A stretch of 64,000 nucleotides of DNA from Streptomyces sp. QL37 (GCF_002941025.1 NZ_PTJS01000001.1:3596001-3660000); one strand, 5' to 3'. Positions 53,303-62,800 are shown, counted from the stretch's first letter. Numbers and translations: made by a program. Notes: a model not told the origin generated them from the sequence alone.

Positions 53303-54613
53303 TCAGCGGAGGAGGATCACCTCGGCCTCCGTGCCGGGCTCGGCGGAGGTGACGTCCTCGGGCAGCACGATCAGCGCGTCCGCCTGGGCGAGGGCGGCGA
53401 TCAGATGCGATCCGGGCCCCCCGACCGGAGTCACGGTGCCCGCCTCGGCGTCATAGGTCCCGCGCAGGAACTGGCGCTTGCCGGACGGCGAGGCGAGCGC
53501 CTCGTCGGTGCTGAGCGTGGCCCGCACCTTCGGGCGGTGGACGTCGTCGAGGCCCATCAGCGTCAGGATCGCCGGACGGACGAACAGCTCGAAGGAGACG
53601 TACGACGAGACCGGATTCCCGGGCAGCGCCAGCAGCGGCGTGTGGTCGGGGCCGATCGAGCCGAAGCCCTGAGGCTTGCCCGGCTGCATGGCCAGCTTGC
53701 GGAAGTCGACACCACCACCGGGCTCGTCCTCGTCGCCCACGGAGGACAGGGCCTCCTTGACCACGTCGTACGCACCGACGCTCACCCCGCCCGTGGTGAC
53801 GACGATGTCGGCGCGGATCAACTGGTCCTCGATCGTGGCCCGCAGGGTCTCGGCGTCATCGGCGACCGCCGGCACGCGGTAGGCGATGGCCCCCGCGTCC
53901 CGGGCCGCGGCGGTCAGCGCGAAGCTGTTGGAGTCGTAGATCCGGCCACCGGTCAGCTCCTCGCCCGGCTGCGCCAGCTCGCTGCCGGTGGACAGCACGA
54001 CGACGCGCGGACGGGGCCGCACCCGCACCGTCGAGCGGCCGATCGCGGCGAGCAGCCCGATCTGCGGCGGCCCGACGACCGAACCCGCGCGCAGCGCCAG
54101 GTCCCCCGGCTGCACGTCGCTGCCCCTGGCCCTGACGTGGGCGCGCGGCTTGACGGGGCGGTGGACACGGACCTCACCGCTCGCACCCTCCGGAGCGTCG
54201 CTGTGGGCGCGCATGGCGGAGGCGGGGCCGCCGCCCGTGCCGCCGTCGGTCCATTCGACCGGGACGACGGCCTCGGCGCCCGCGGGCAGCGGAGCGCCGG
54301 TCATGATGCGGGCGGCCTCGCCGGGACCGACGGACCGGCCGTCGGGCAGACCACCGTCGCCCGCGGCGACGTCGCCGATGACGGTGAGGACGGCGGGGAA
54401 CTCCTCGCTGGCTCCCTCGACATCGGAGATCCGGACGGCGTATCCGTCCATCGAGCTGTTGTCGAAGGGCGGCAGGGCGACCTCCACCACGACGTCCTCG
54501 ACCAGGACGCAGCCCTGGGCGTCCGGCAGTTGCAGCTCGATGGGTTCGAGCGGCTTCACCGCGGCGAGGATGTCGTCCAGGTGCTCGTCCACCGACCAGA
54601 TCGTGCTGCTCAA
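53303..54613 (-). CDS. glp: MoeA/Glp gephyrin-like molybdotransferase
   Basis: 436 aa from a TTG at 54613 (LSSTIWSVDEHL), GAGGAG 10 bases upstream and 4 bp after galU. MoeA domains in order: PPFDNSSMDGYAVR, RIMTGAPLPAGAEAVVPVEW, domain III VVLSTGSELAQPGEEL, TTGGVSVGAYDVVKEAL, LAMQPGKPQGFG and ALPGNPVSSYVSFELF. It inserts molybdenum, or, as Glp, binds FtsZ and the membrane partner GlpR/SepX. E. coli MoeA has GGVSVGE; the Glu is Ala here, which fits the Glp branch. Confidence 0.93.
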   Translation of the reverse strand: MSSTIWSVDEHLDDILAAVKPLEPIELQLPDAQGCVLVEDVVVEVALPPFDNSSMDGYAVRISDVEGASEEFPAVLTVIGDVAAGDGGLPDGRSVGPGEAARIMTGAPLPAGAEAVVPVEWTDGGTGGGPASAMRAHSDAPEGASGEVRVHRPVKPRAHVRARGSDVQPGDLALRAGSVVGPPQIGLLAAIGRSTVRVRPRPRVVVLSTGSELAQPGEELTGGRIYDSNSFALTAAARDAGAIAYRVPAVADDAETLRATIEDQLIRADIVVTTGGVSVGAYDVVKEALSSVGDEDEPGGGVDFRKLAMQPGKPQGFGSIGPDHTPLLALPGNPVSSYVSFELFVRPAILTLMGLDDVHRPKVRATLSTDEALASPSGKRQFLRGTYDAEAGTVTPVGGPGSHLIAALAQADALIVLPEDVTSAEPGTEAEVILLR

Positions 54614-54617
54614 GCTG

Positions 54618-55520
54618 TTACAACTCCTCGTCGACGTAACTGCGCAGCCAGGTCCGGAAGTCCGGGCCCAGGTCTTCACGTTCGCACGCGAGTCTGACAA
54701 TGGCACGCAGATAGTCACCGCGGTCACCGGTGTCGTAGCGGCGGCCCTTGAAGACGACACCGTGCACCGGGCCGCCGATCTTCTCGTCCTCGGCCAGCAG
54801 CTGGAGGGCGTCGGTGAGCTGGATCTCGCCGCCTCGGCCGGGCTCGGTCCGGCGCAGTATGTCGAAGACCGCCGGGTCCAGGACGTAGCGGCCGATGACG
54901 GCGAGGTTGCTGGGCGCCTCGGACGGGTCGGGCTTCTCCACGAGGCCGGTGACCCGGACCACGTCGCTGTCCTCGGTCGCCTCGGTGGCCGCGCAGCCGT
55001 ACATGTGGATCTGCGACGGGTCGACCTCCATCAGGGCGACGACGCTGCCGCCCTCGCGCTCCTGGATCTCGACCATCCTGGCGAGAAGCGGGTCGCGCGG
55101 GTCGATGAGGTCGTCACCCAGGAGCACGGCGAACGGCTGGTCGCCGACGTGGGGGGCGGCACAGAGGACCGCGTGGCCGAGGCCGCGCGGGTCGCCCTGG
55201 CGCACGTAGTGCATGGTGGCCAGGTCGCTGGACTCCTGGACCTTGGAGAGGCGTTCGGCGTCTCCCTTGCGGGTCAGCGCGGACTCCAGCTCGTAGTTCC
55301 GGTCGAAGTGGTCCTCCAGGGGACGCTTGTTGCGACCGGTGATCATCAGTACGTCGGAGAGGCCTGCGGCGACAGCCTCCTCGACGACATACTGGATCGC
55401 GGGCTTGTCGACGACAGGCAGCATCTCCTTGGGAGTGGCCTTGGTGGCCGGCAGGAACCGGGTGCCGAGACCTGCAGCTGGGATGACAGCTTTGCTGATC
55501 CTGGGGTGCGACTGAGTCAT
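54618..55520 (-). CDS. galU: UTP--glucose-1-phosphate uridylyltransferase
   Basis: 300 aa. Makes UDP-glucose. Nucleotide loop AVIPAAGLGTRFLPATKATP then KEMLPVVDKPAIQYVVEEA at 11-46, GDDLIDP, VEKPDPSEAPSNLAVIGRY and GGEIQLTDALQLL. First gene of the glp-moaC-mog operon; the same order is conserved in actinobacteria. Confidence 0.96.
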   Translation of the reverse strand: MTQSHPRISKAVIPAAGLGTRFLPATKATPKEMLPVVDKPAIQYVVEEAVAAGLSDVLMITGRNKRPLEDHFDRNYELESALTRKGDAERLSKVQESSDLATMHYVRQGDPRGLGHAVLCAAPHVGDQPFAVLLGDDLIDPRDPLLARMVEIQEREGGSVVALMEVDPSQIHMYGCAATEATEDSDVVRVTGLVEKPDPSEAPSNLAVIGRYVLDPAVFDILRRTEPGRGGEIQLTDALQLLAEDEKIGGPVHGVVFKGRRYDTGDRGDYLRAIVRLACEREDLGPDFRTWLRSYVDEEL

Positions 55521-55625
55521 GCGCAGACTGTATCCGTTACGTATGGGCGGAAGATGAGCGTCCGGTTAACTTCGTTCTCATACATCCACATAAAAGAACT
55601 ATGTGAGCACCCGTTGAACCATGAC
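55521..55625. promoter_or_regulatory. Divergent promoter region galU / 5-FCL
   Basis: 105 bp of AT-richer sequence between the two divergent genes (for example CATACATCCACATAAAAGAA). Promoters for both operons are expected here; no clear operator was found. Confidence 0.4.
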
Positions 55626-56219
55626 ATGTCCCGAAAGGCAACACTGCGACGCGAACTGCTCGCCGCGCGGGCGCTGCTCACCTCGGAAGACGTCAGAAGG
55701 ACCGCCGCGGTTCTCGCCTCGGCCGCCGCGGATCTGCCCGAGCTGACCGGCGCCCGGACCGTCGCGGCCTACGTGTCCGTGGGGCGCGAACCGGGAACAC
55801 ACGCGCTCCTGGACGCCCTGCGGGCGCGGGGTGTGCGCGTTCTGCTCCCGGTCCTCATGGCGGACAACGACCTGGACTGGGCCGTGTTCGAAGGCGCGGA
55901 GCACCTCGTGCCCGCCGGCCGGGGCCTGCTGGAGCCGGACGGCCCGCGTCTCGGCCCGCAGGCGGTCCTGGACGCGGACGCGGTACTGCTGCCCGGCCTG
56001 GCCGTGGACGGACGCGGGATGCGGCTGGGCCGGGGCGGGGGCAGCTACGACCGGGTACTGGCCCGGCTCGCGTCGGCCGGGGCGCACCCCGCCCTGGTCG
56101 TCCTGCTGTACGACGACGAGGTGGTCGCGCGGGTTCCGGATGAACCGCACGACCACCCCGTGGATGCCGTGGTCACGCCCGCCGGAGCGCGGCGCTTCCC
56201 GCCCCGGGCCCGGGCCTAG
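55626..56219 (+). CDS. 5-formyltetrahydrofolate cyclo-ligase
   Basis: 197 aa from the ATG at 55626 (MSRKATLRRELLAARALL). ATP-dependent conversion of 5-formyl-THF to 5,10-methenyl-THF. Motifs: VAAYVSVGREPGTHALLDAL, LLPGLAVDGRGMRLGRGGGS then YDRVLARL, the family glycine-rich active-site loop. Convergent with the penicillin acylase; their stops share CTAG. Confidence 0.93.
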   Translation: MSRKATLRRELLAARALLTSEDVRRTAAVLASAAADLPELTGARTVAAYVSVGREPGTHALLDALRARGVRVLLPVLMADNDLDWAVFEGAEHLVPAGRGLLEPDGPRLGPQAVLDADAVLLPGLAVDGRGMRLGRGGGSYDRVLARLASAGAHPALVVLLYDDEVVARVPDEPHDHPVDAVVTPAGARRFPPRARA

Positions 56220-58960
56220 GGTTTCTTGAGCGTCAGGCTGTCGACGGTGGACTGCTTCACGGCGTCCGCCCCGAAGGACCAGTCGAGCAGTTCGCCCTCG
56301 ACCCACTTGTCGGTCTGATCGGTGTAGTGCGCGCTGAACGCGTGCCCCGAGGCGCCGGTGAGGTTGATCCACCGGGACTTGTCCCAGTCACCGACGTTGA
56401 CGACCATCCGCATCGACGGGACCCAGATGACCTCGTAGCCGCCGGCCGCGTTCCAGCCGGTCGCGTTGACCGCCGCCTCTCCGCCTCCGAGGTCCCAGGG
56501 GCCCCGGTTGAGGGCCCGCTGCAGGAGGTCGGGCCCGTCGGTGCCCAGTGTCTGGTTGCGCAGGGTCAGCTGGTGCAGCCTGCCCCAGCTCCAGGTGGAC
56601 ATGTCCTTGCCGAGCTCGGCCGTCAGCTCCCAGCGCGCGTCCTCCATGGCGCGGGCGAAGAGCTCGTCACGGCTGTCGACGGCCTCCTCGCGCCCCTTGG
56701 CCGGGACCTTCCACCACGCGTTGTCCTGGTCGTCCAGGATGCTCTCGACCACCTCGTACCAGCGGTCGCCGCCGTCCGGCTGCGCCGCGTCCGGGGCGCG
56801 CTGACCGCACTCGCGTACGAGCTTGTCCTGCTCGTCCACGGGCCCGGTGCCGGGGACCGGCTTCACGTAGACGCAGTCGCCCTCGGCCCGCATCTCCTTG
56901 GGGAGTTTGTCGCCGAACGCCAGCTTGAGGATGTTGCGCCAGACACCGTTGAAGTACGCGGCGGCGGCCGAGTCGGACTCCTGGGTGTAGTCCCAGCCCT
57001 CCAGCAGCTTCTGCGCCTCGCGGACACTCTTGTCGGCGATGCCGATCTTCTTCAGCTCCGGCACCAGCTTCGCGGCGATCGCGCTCTGGTTGTCCATCTG
57101 CATCGTCTGCATGTCGTCGGTCGAGATCTTCTCGCCGCCGTCGATCTTCTTCTGGATCAGGTCGTTGATCCGCTGGCTGCGGGTGCCGTAGCCCCAGTCC
57201 TTGGTGAGCATGTGCTCGTAGTCGTCACCGATGACCGCCTGGTTGGCGGTGACGATGTAGCCGCGGTCCGGGTCGTACTCGTACGGCAGCTCGTCGAACG
57301 GGATGGGGTCCTTCTCCCAGCCGTAGGCGGCGGACCAGCCGGGGCTCGGCGTCGTACCGTCGCCCTTGAGGCGGACCGGGATCTTGCCGGGCGCCTGGTA
57401 GCCGATGTGCCCCTCGGTGTCCGCGTAGATGAGGTTCTGCGACGGCACCTCGAAGTGCGCGGCCGCCTTACGGAAGCTCGTGAAGTCCTTGGCCCGGTTG
57501 AGCTCGAAGACCGCGTCCATGGACTTCCCCGGGTCCAGCGCCGTCCACTTCAGGGAGACTCCGTACCCGTCGCCCCGGTCCGGCGCCGAGGTGGTGACGG
57601 GAGCCTTCTTGCCGACCTTCTCCAACTCGGCGCTGCGGTCGGAGACCAGCGGGCCGTTGTTGGTCTCGCGGACGGTGATCGTCCTGCTCTTCCCGCCCGC
57701 GACCTTGATGGTCTCCTCGCGGGTGATGAAGGGCTCGGTCTTGCCGTCGTACTGGTATCCGTCGGCCGAGACCTTCTCCAGGAACAGGTCGGTGACGTCC
57801 GCGCCGAGGTTGGTGAAGCCCCAGGCGATGTCCTGGTTGTGGCCGATGATCACACCGGGCATCCCGGAGAAGGTGTAGCCGGCGGTGTCGTACCGGCACG
57901 ACTCCGAGAGCTGACGGCAGTGCAGCCCCATCTGGTACCAGAGCGAGGGCAGCTGCGGCGCCAGGTGCGGGTCGTTGGCGAGCAGCGGCTTGCCCGTCGT
58001 CGTGTACTCGCCGGAGACCACCCAGGAGTTCGACCCGATGCCGTTGCCGTTGGGGCCGAGCAGCGCCGGGATCTCGTCGAGGCTCTCGGAGAGCGCGGAG
58101 AGCTGGGTGTTCAGACCCTCGGTCGCGCCCGCGACGGTCCCCGGACCGATGTCGCCCGACGGCTCGGCCTCGGGGTCGTACTTCCCGGTGACCGGGGAGA
58201 CCGCGCCCTGCTCGACGATCGGCTTGTTCTTCTCGTACGGGTAGTCCGGGTAGAGGTCCTTGATCTGCTTCGCGCTGAGCCTGCTGGTCATCAGCGAGCG
58301 GTCGATCTCGTCCTGCATGTTCCCGCGCAGGTCCCAGGCCATCGCCTTCAGCCAGGCGACCGAGTCGACCGGGGTCCACTCGGTGGGCTTGTAGTCGTTG
58401 GTCAGGCCGAGCGCCGCGTACTCGACGGAGATGTCCTTGCCGTCCTTGCCGTCCAGATACGCGTTCACCCCCTCCGCGTACGCCCGGAGGTTCTTCTTGG
58501 TGTCCTCGTCCAGGACCTCGTCGTACTCCTTCTGCGCGACCTTGCGCCAGCCCAGCGTCCGCAGGAAGGAGTCGGTCCCGACCTGGCCGGCTCCGAACAT
58601 CTCGGAGAGCCGTCCCGAGGTCATGTGACGGCGTACGTCCATCTCCCAGAAGCGGTCCTGGGCCTGGACGAAGCCCTGGGCGCGGAAGAGGTCGCTGTCG
58701 GTGTCCGCGTAGATCTGCGGGATCCCGTAGTCGTCGCGTTTGACGTCGACGTCACCGGAAAGGCCCTTGAGTTCGAGGGAACCGGTGGTCTGCGGGTACG
58801 AGGCCCGCACCGTGGAAACGGACCAGTACGCGCCGTATCCGACACCCGCGACAAGCGCCAGCACCAGGACGATCACGATCAGGCGGGCGCGTCGCCCCTT
58901 CTTCCTGCCGGTCTTCTTCGCATCGGAAGACCCGGAAGGGGCGGTTGTGTTGGCGGGCAT
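56216..58960 (-). CDS. Penicillin acylase family (Ntn hydrolase) membrane-anchored protein
   Basis: 914 aa from the ATG at 58960. Cytoplasmic head of about 25 residues, one membrane helix (RLIVIVLVLALVAGVGYGAY), then a secreted precursor. Self-cleavage before Ser310 in NGNGIG-SNSWVVSG would give the small and large chains; the mature N-terminal Ser is the catalytic nucleophile. Other blocks: LLANDPHLAPQLPSLWYQMG and GHNQDIAWGFTNLGAD. Members hydrolyse penicillins, acyl-homoserine lactones or lipopeptides; the substrate here is unknown. Confidence 0.94.
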   Translation of the reverse strand: MPANTTAPSGSSDAKKTGRKKGRRARLIVIVLVLALVAGVGYGAYWSVSTVRASYPQTTGSLELKGLSGDVDVKRDDYGIPQIYADTDSDLFRAQGFVQAQDRFWEMDVRRHMTSGRLSEMFGAGQVGTDSFLRTLGWRKVAQKEYDEVLDEDTKKNLRAYAEGVNAYLDGKDGKDISVEYAALGLTNDYKPTEWTPVDSVAWLKAMAWDLRGNMQDEIDRSLMTSRLSAKQIKDLYPDYPYEKNKPIVEQGAVSPVTGKYDPEAEPSGDIGPGTVAGATEGLNTQLSALSESLDEIPALLGPNGNGIGSNSWVVSGEYTTTGKPLLANDPHLAPQLPSLWYQMGLHCRQLSESCRYDTAGYTFSGMPGVIIGHNQDIAWGFTNLGADVTDLFLEKVSADGYQYDGKTEPFITREETIKVAGGKSRTITVRETNNGPLVSDRSAELEKVGKKAPVTTSAPDRGDGYGVSLKWTALDPGKSMDAVFELNRAKDFTSFRKAAAHFEVPSQNLIYADTEGHIGYQAPGKIPVRLKGDGTTPSPGWSAAYGWEKDPIPFDELPYEYDPDRGYIVTANQAVIGDDYEHMLTKDWGYGTRSQRINDLIQKKIDGGEKISTDDMQTMQMDNQSAIAAKLVPELKKIGIADKSVREAQKLLEGWDYTQESDSAAAAYFNGVWRNILKLAFGDKLPKEMRAEGDCVYVKPVPGTGPVDEQDKLVRECGQRAPDAAQPDGGDRWYEVVESILDDQDNAWWKVPAKGREEAVDSRDELFARAMEDARWELTAELGKDMSTWSWGRLHQLTLRNQTLGTDGPDLLQRALNRGPWDLGGGEAAVNATGWNAAGGYEVIWVPSMRMVVNVGDWDKSRWINLTGASGHAFSAHYTDQTDKWVEGELLDWSFGADAVKQSTVDSLTLKKP

Positions 58961-59178
58961 CGCTGTCCTTCGAGGGGCAGGGTGGTCCTGGGAGTGCAGG
59001 AGCAACCATAGGCGCCCCGCAGAAGCCACTCGGACGCGGTATGGGGATGCATCCATTTGCGCACCGGTTCGCACGAACACTCGAAGGCGTCAAGAAAACG
59101 TTAAAGATTAGGTAAGGTAACGAAGTACTGGCCGCCGGAGGACGATCCGGAAGGCGTACACAGGGGAAGGAACGGACC

Positions 59179-60792
59179 CTGACTGTCCACGCGCTCAACG
59201 AACTTCTGCTCGTCTGCTCACTCGTCCTGCTGGTCGCCGTCGCGGCCGTACGCATCTCGTCCCGCAGCGGGCTCCCCAGCCTGCTCCTGTACCTCGGCAT
59301 CGGCATCGCCATGGGGCAGGACGGCATCTTCGACGTCAAGTTCGACAACGCCGAGCTGACCCAGGTGATCGGCTACGCCGCCCTGGTCGTCATCCTGGCC
59401 GAGGGCGGCCTGGGCACGAAGTGGAAAGAAGTGAAACCCGCGCTGCCGGCGGCAGCCATGCTGTCGACCATCGGCGTGGGCATCAGCGTGGGCGTCACCG
59501 CGAGCGCGGCGCACTATCTCGTCGGCCTCGACTGGCGGCAGGCCCTGATCATCGGCGCCGTCGTCTCCTCCACCGACGCAGCGGCCGTCTTCTCCGTCCT
59601 GCGCAAGGTCCCGCTGCCCTCCCGCATCACCGGTGTCCTGGAGGCCGAATCCGGCTTCAACGACGCCCCCGTGGTGATCCTGGTGGTGGCGTTCTCCGCC
59701 GTCGGCCCCGTGGAGCACTGGTACGTACTGGTCGGCGAGATAGCCCTGGAGCTGGCCATCGGTGCCGCGATCGGTCTCGCGGTGGGCTGGCTGGGCTCCT
59801 ACGGGATCCGCCATGTGGCACTGCCCGCCTCCGGGCTCTACCCGATCGCCGTGATGGCCATCGCGGTCTCGGCGTACGCGGCGGGCGCCATGGCCCACGG
59901 CAGTGGCTTCCTGGCCGTCTACCTGGCCGCGATGGTCCTCGGCAACTCCAAGCTCCCGCACTGGCCGGCCACCCGGGGCTTCGCCGACGGGCTCGGCTGG
60001 CTGGCGCAGATCGGCATGTTCGTCCTGCTCGGCCTGCTGGTCACCCCGCACGACCTCATCGACGACTTCTGGCCCGCCGTGGTCGTGGGGCTGGTCCTCA
60101 CCGCCGTAGCCCGGCCGCTGTCCGTCTTCATCAGCCTGGCGCCGTTCCGGCTGCCACGGCGCGAGAAGGCTCTGATGTCCTGGGCGGGCCTGCGTGGCGC
60201 CGTCCCCATCATCCTGGCGACCATCCCCATGGTGTCCGGGATCGAGGGCAGCACCCGGGTCTTCAACATCGTCTTCGTGCTCGTCATCGTCTACACGCTG
60301 ATCCAGGGACCGACCCTGCCGTGGCTGGCGAAGACCCTGAACATCTCCGACGACCCGTCGGAGACCGCCGACCTCGGCATCGAGTCGGCACCCCTGGAAC
60401 GACTGCGCGGCCACCTGCTGTCCGTCGCGGTCCCCGGCAAGTCCAAGATGCACGGCGTGGAGGTCGCGGAGCTCCGGCTGCCCGCCGGGGCCGCGGTCAC
60501 CCTCGTCGTACGGGACGGCAAGAGCTTCGTCCCAGCCCCCTCGACCGTCCTGCGCCGCGGGGACGAGCTCCTGGTCGTCGCGACCGATCCGGTGCGCGAC
60601 GCGGCGGAGGCCCGGCTGCGGGCGGTCGGCCAGGGCGGGAAGCTGGCCGGCTGGCTGGGGACGAGCGGGGCGGACCGGACCGACGAGGCCACGGTGGACA
60701 TGCCGCACCTCGCGAAGCTGGCCCGGAAGCTGGGCAAGGGCGGCGAGAGCCGTCCGGCGGACAAGGCGGGCAGCGGCGGGACCCCTCGCTGA
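59179..60792 (+). CDS. Cation/proton antiporter (CPA) with C-terminal TrkA-C domain
   Basis: 537 aa if read from the CTG at 59179, which follows GGGGAAGGAACGG at the right spacing and gives the first helix (LTVHALNELLLVCSLVLLVA). The first ATG is at 59311, which would cut the first helix and half of the second. About twelve helices, with SSTDAAAVFSVLRKVPLPSR and ESGFNDAPVVILVV (the conserved D-x-A and N-D motifs of NhaP-type exchangers), then a TrkA-C/RCK_C domain (about 395-475). Exports K+ or Na+ in exchange for protons. Upstream sequence has no ATG, GTG or TTG in frame. Confidence 0.92.
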   Translation: MTVHALNELLLVCSLVLLVAVAAVRISSRSGLPSLLLYLGIGIAMGQDGIFDVKFDNAELTQVIGYAALVVILAEGGLGTKWKEVKPALPAAAMLSTIGVGISVGVTASAAHYLVGLDWRQALIIGAVVSSTDAAAVFSVLRKVPLPSRITGVLEAESGFNDAPVVILVVAFSAVGPVEHWYVLVGEIALELAIGAAIGLAVGWLGSYGIRHVALPASGLYPIAVMAIAVSAYAAGAMAHGSGFLAVYLAAMVLGNSKLPHWPATRGFADGLGWLAQIGMFVLLGLLVTPHDLIDDFWPAVVVGLVLTAVARPLSVFISLAPFRLPRREKALMSWAGLRGAVPIILATIPMVSGIEGSTRVFNIVFVLVIVYTLIQGPTLPWLAKTLNISDDPSETADLGIESAPLERLRGHLLSVAVPGKSKMHGVEVAELRLPAGAAVTLVVRDGKSFVPAPSTVLRRGDELLVVATDPVRDAAEARLRAVGQGGKLAGWLGTSGADRTDEATVDMPHLAKLARKLGKGGESRPADKAGSGGTPR

Positions 60793-61105
60793 CCGGAGAG
60801 GCGGCGAGGGCAATCCGCGCACAATCGCAGGTGTGCCGGGGACAAGGCCTGTAAGATGAAGGACCGGATCTTCTGATCCACACGATGTGAACGTGATCGA
60901 CCAACCCTGATCGACCAACTCTGTCTGATGCAGAGCTGGCGCGACCGTATGGCGGTCGTGGCGTCCTTCGCCTCTGGAGCGAGCGCCCGGCATCTACCGC
61001 AGTCCCGCGCGAAGAGGACAGCTCTCGGCAGCTCCCGCACGCTCCACGCACCCAGGTGCGAGGCGCCCCGGGACACGGCCACCAGGCGGCAGAAAGGCAT
61101 GGACC
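60793..61105. other. Long leader/intergenic region before the MFS gene
   Basis: 313 bp with no convincing gene. It has a seven-codon frame MKDRIF-stop at 60856-60876, a small hairpin around GGATC/GATCC, and a 12-bp direct repeat TGATCGACCAAC at 60894-60905 and 60908-60919. Translated fragments in the second half look protein-like but have no start context. Confidence 0.5.
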
Positions 61106-62386
61106 GTGGCGTCCACGGTCTCCGACCGCCCCGGTTACGGGCAGTTGCTGCGCACCCCGGGTGCGTGGACCTTCCTCCTCCCGGGCTTCGCGGCCCGGCA
61201 GCCCTTCGCGATGCTGACCATCGGGATCGTGCTCCTGGTCCAGCACACCACCGGCTCGTACGGCAGTGCGGGCGCCGTGGCCGCCGTCTCAGGCGTCTCC
61301 ATGGCGCTGTTCGCGCCGCAGAGCGGCAGGCTCGCCGACCGGTTCGGCCAGCGCGCAGTGCTCCTGCCCGGCGTGCTGGTCCACGCCGTCTCCGTCGGCG
61401 GCCTCACGGCACTCGCCCTGGCGGACGCGCCCCTGTGGGCGCTGTTCCTGGCGGCGGTGCCCACCGGTGCCTCCATCCCGCAGATCGGGCCGATGGTGCG
61501 GGCGCGCTGGGCCGCCCGGCTCGGCGCCGCCCCGGGCCGTCCGGCCTCCCCGCTGATGTCCACGGCCGCCGCCTTCGAGTCCGTGACGGACGAGTTCACC
61601 TTCGTCGTCGGCCCCGTGCTCGCGACCGCGCTGTGCACCGGCGTGCACCCTGCGGCCGGACTGATCGCGGAGGCGGCGCTGACGCTGCTCGGCGGCGTCC
61701 TGTTCGCCGCCATGCGCTCCACCGAGCCCGCGCCCCGGGGCGCGACCACGGCGGACGCACCGCACCGCTCGGCGCTCTCCGTGCCCGGGGTGCGCGTCCT
61801 CGCGATCACCTTCCTGGGCATCGGCGCGGTGTTCGGCGGCATGCAGGTCTCCCTGACGGCGTTCTCCGAGGAGATCGGCCGGCCCGGCGTGAACGGGCTG
61901 CTGTACGGAATCTTCGCGGCCGGCAACATGCTGGCGGGTATCGCCTGCGGGGCCATCGCCTGGAAGAGCAGCCCGCGCCGCCGGCTGATCGTCGGCTATG
62001 TGGCCCTGACCCTGACGGCGTCCGGTCTCTGGGCCGTGCACTCCGTACCGCTGCTGGCGGGGCTCGGGCTGCTCGTCGGACTGTGCATCGCGCCCGCGCT
62101 GATCAGCGGCTACACCCTCGTCGAAGCCCTGGTGCCCGCGTCCGCGAGGACCGAGGCCTTCACCTGGCTGACGGGCGCCGTGGCGCTGGGTCAGGCGGCG
62201 GCCGTCACGGTGGCCGGACAACTCGCGGACACCCATGGCGCGAGCACGGGTTTCGTGGTCCCGCTGGCCGGCACGGCGCTGGCGCTGGCGACCCTTCTGG
62301 CCCTGCGTTCACGGCTGACGCCGAGGGCCGGTGGACGGACGGTGGCACGTGGGATCGGTCACCGCGAGCCGGTCACGGTGGACTGA
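61106..62386 (+). CDS. MFS transporter
   Basis: 426 aa from a GTG, twelve helices. The cytoplasmic loop 2-3 reads QSGRLADRFGQRAVLLPGVL, the MFS G-x-L-x-D-R-x-G-x-R signature. No substrate clue; similar Streptomyces proteins are annotated as drug or metabolite exporters. Preceded by a long leader. Confidence 0.9.
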   Translation: MASTVSDRPGYGQLLRTPGAWTFLLPGFAARQPFAMLTIGIVLLVQHTTGSYGSAGAVAAVSGVSMALFAPQSGRLADRFGQRAVLLPGVLVHAVSVGGLTALALADAPLWALFLAAVPTGASIPQIGPMVRARWAARLGAAPGRPASPLMSTAAAFESVTDEFTFVVGPVLATALCTGVHPAAGLIAEAALTLLGGVLFAAMRSTEPAPRGATTADAPHRSALSVPGVRVLAITFLGIGAVFGGMQVSLTAFSEEIGRPGVNGLLYGIFAAGNMLAGIACGAIAWKSSPRRRLIVGYVALTLTASGLWAVHSVPLLAGLGLLVGLCIAPALISGYTLVEALVPASARTEAFTWLTGAVALGQAAAVTVAGQLADTHGASTGFVVPLAGTALALATLLALRSRLTPRAGGRTVARGIGHREPVTVD

Positions 62387-62452
62387 TCGCTCGGAATAGG
62401 TCAGTATGGAGCGTCGTTAGCACTCATTGAGTGAGAGTGCCAGGAGGAGCAA

Positions 62453-62800
62453 GTGCCGACCTATCAGTACCAGTGCACCGAATGCGGCGAGGGCCTCGAA
62501 GCGGTGCAGAAGTTCACCGATGATGCCCTGACCGTGTGCCCGAACTGCGAGGGACGCCTCAAGAAGGTGTTCTCGGCCGTCGGCATCGTCTTCAAGGGAT
62601 CCGGTTTCTACCGGAACGACAGCCGCGGCTCCTCGTCGAGCAGCACGCCGGCCACGTCGCCGTCCGCCAAGACGTCCGATTCCTCCACCGGGTCGACCTC
62701 CGGGTCCTCCTCGGCGAAGTCGGACGCGAAGCCGGCCGCCTCGGCCGCGTCCTCGACCTCCTCGGCTTCTTCCTCGTCGAGCGGTACGTCGGCCGCCTGA
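62453..62800 (+). CDS. FmdB-type zinc-ribbon protein with Ser-rich tail
   Basis: 115 aa from a GTG with AGGAGG at 62441-62446. N-terminal zinc ribbon: MPTYQYQCTECGEGLEAVQK, then CPNCEGRLKKVFSAVGIVFK, two CxxC pairs as in FmdB/CxxC_CXXC_SSSS proteins, followed by GSGFYRNDSR. The last 60 residues are almost only Ser, Ala, Thr, Lys and Asp. Function unknown; the zinc ribbon suggests a nucleic-acid or protein contact. Confidence 0.92.
   Translation: MPTYQYQCTECGEGLEAVQKFTDDALTVCPNCEGRLKKVFSAVGIVFKGSGFYRNDSRGSSSSSTPATSPSAKTSDSSTGSTSGSSSAKSDAKPAASAASSTSSASSSSSGTSAA

Noticed and set aside
59108..59122. TTAGGTAAGGTAACG as a possible iron (DmdR/IdeR) box
   Set aside because: It matches only part of the 19-bp consensus and has no symmetric second half; neighbouring genes are not iron-related.
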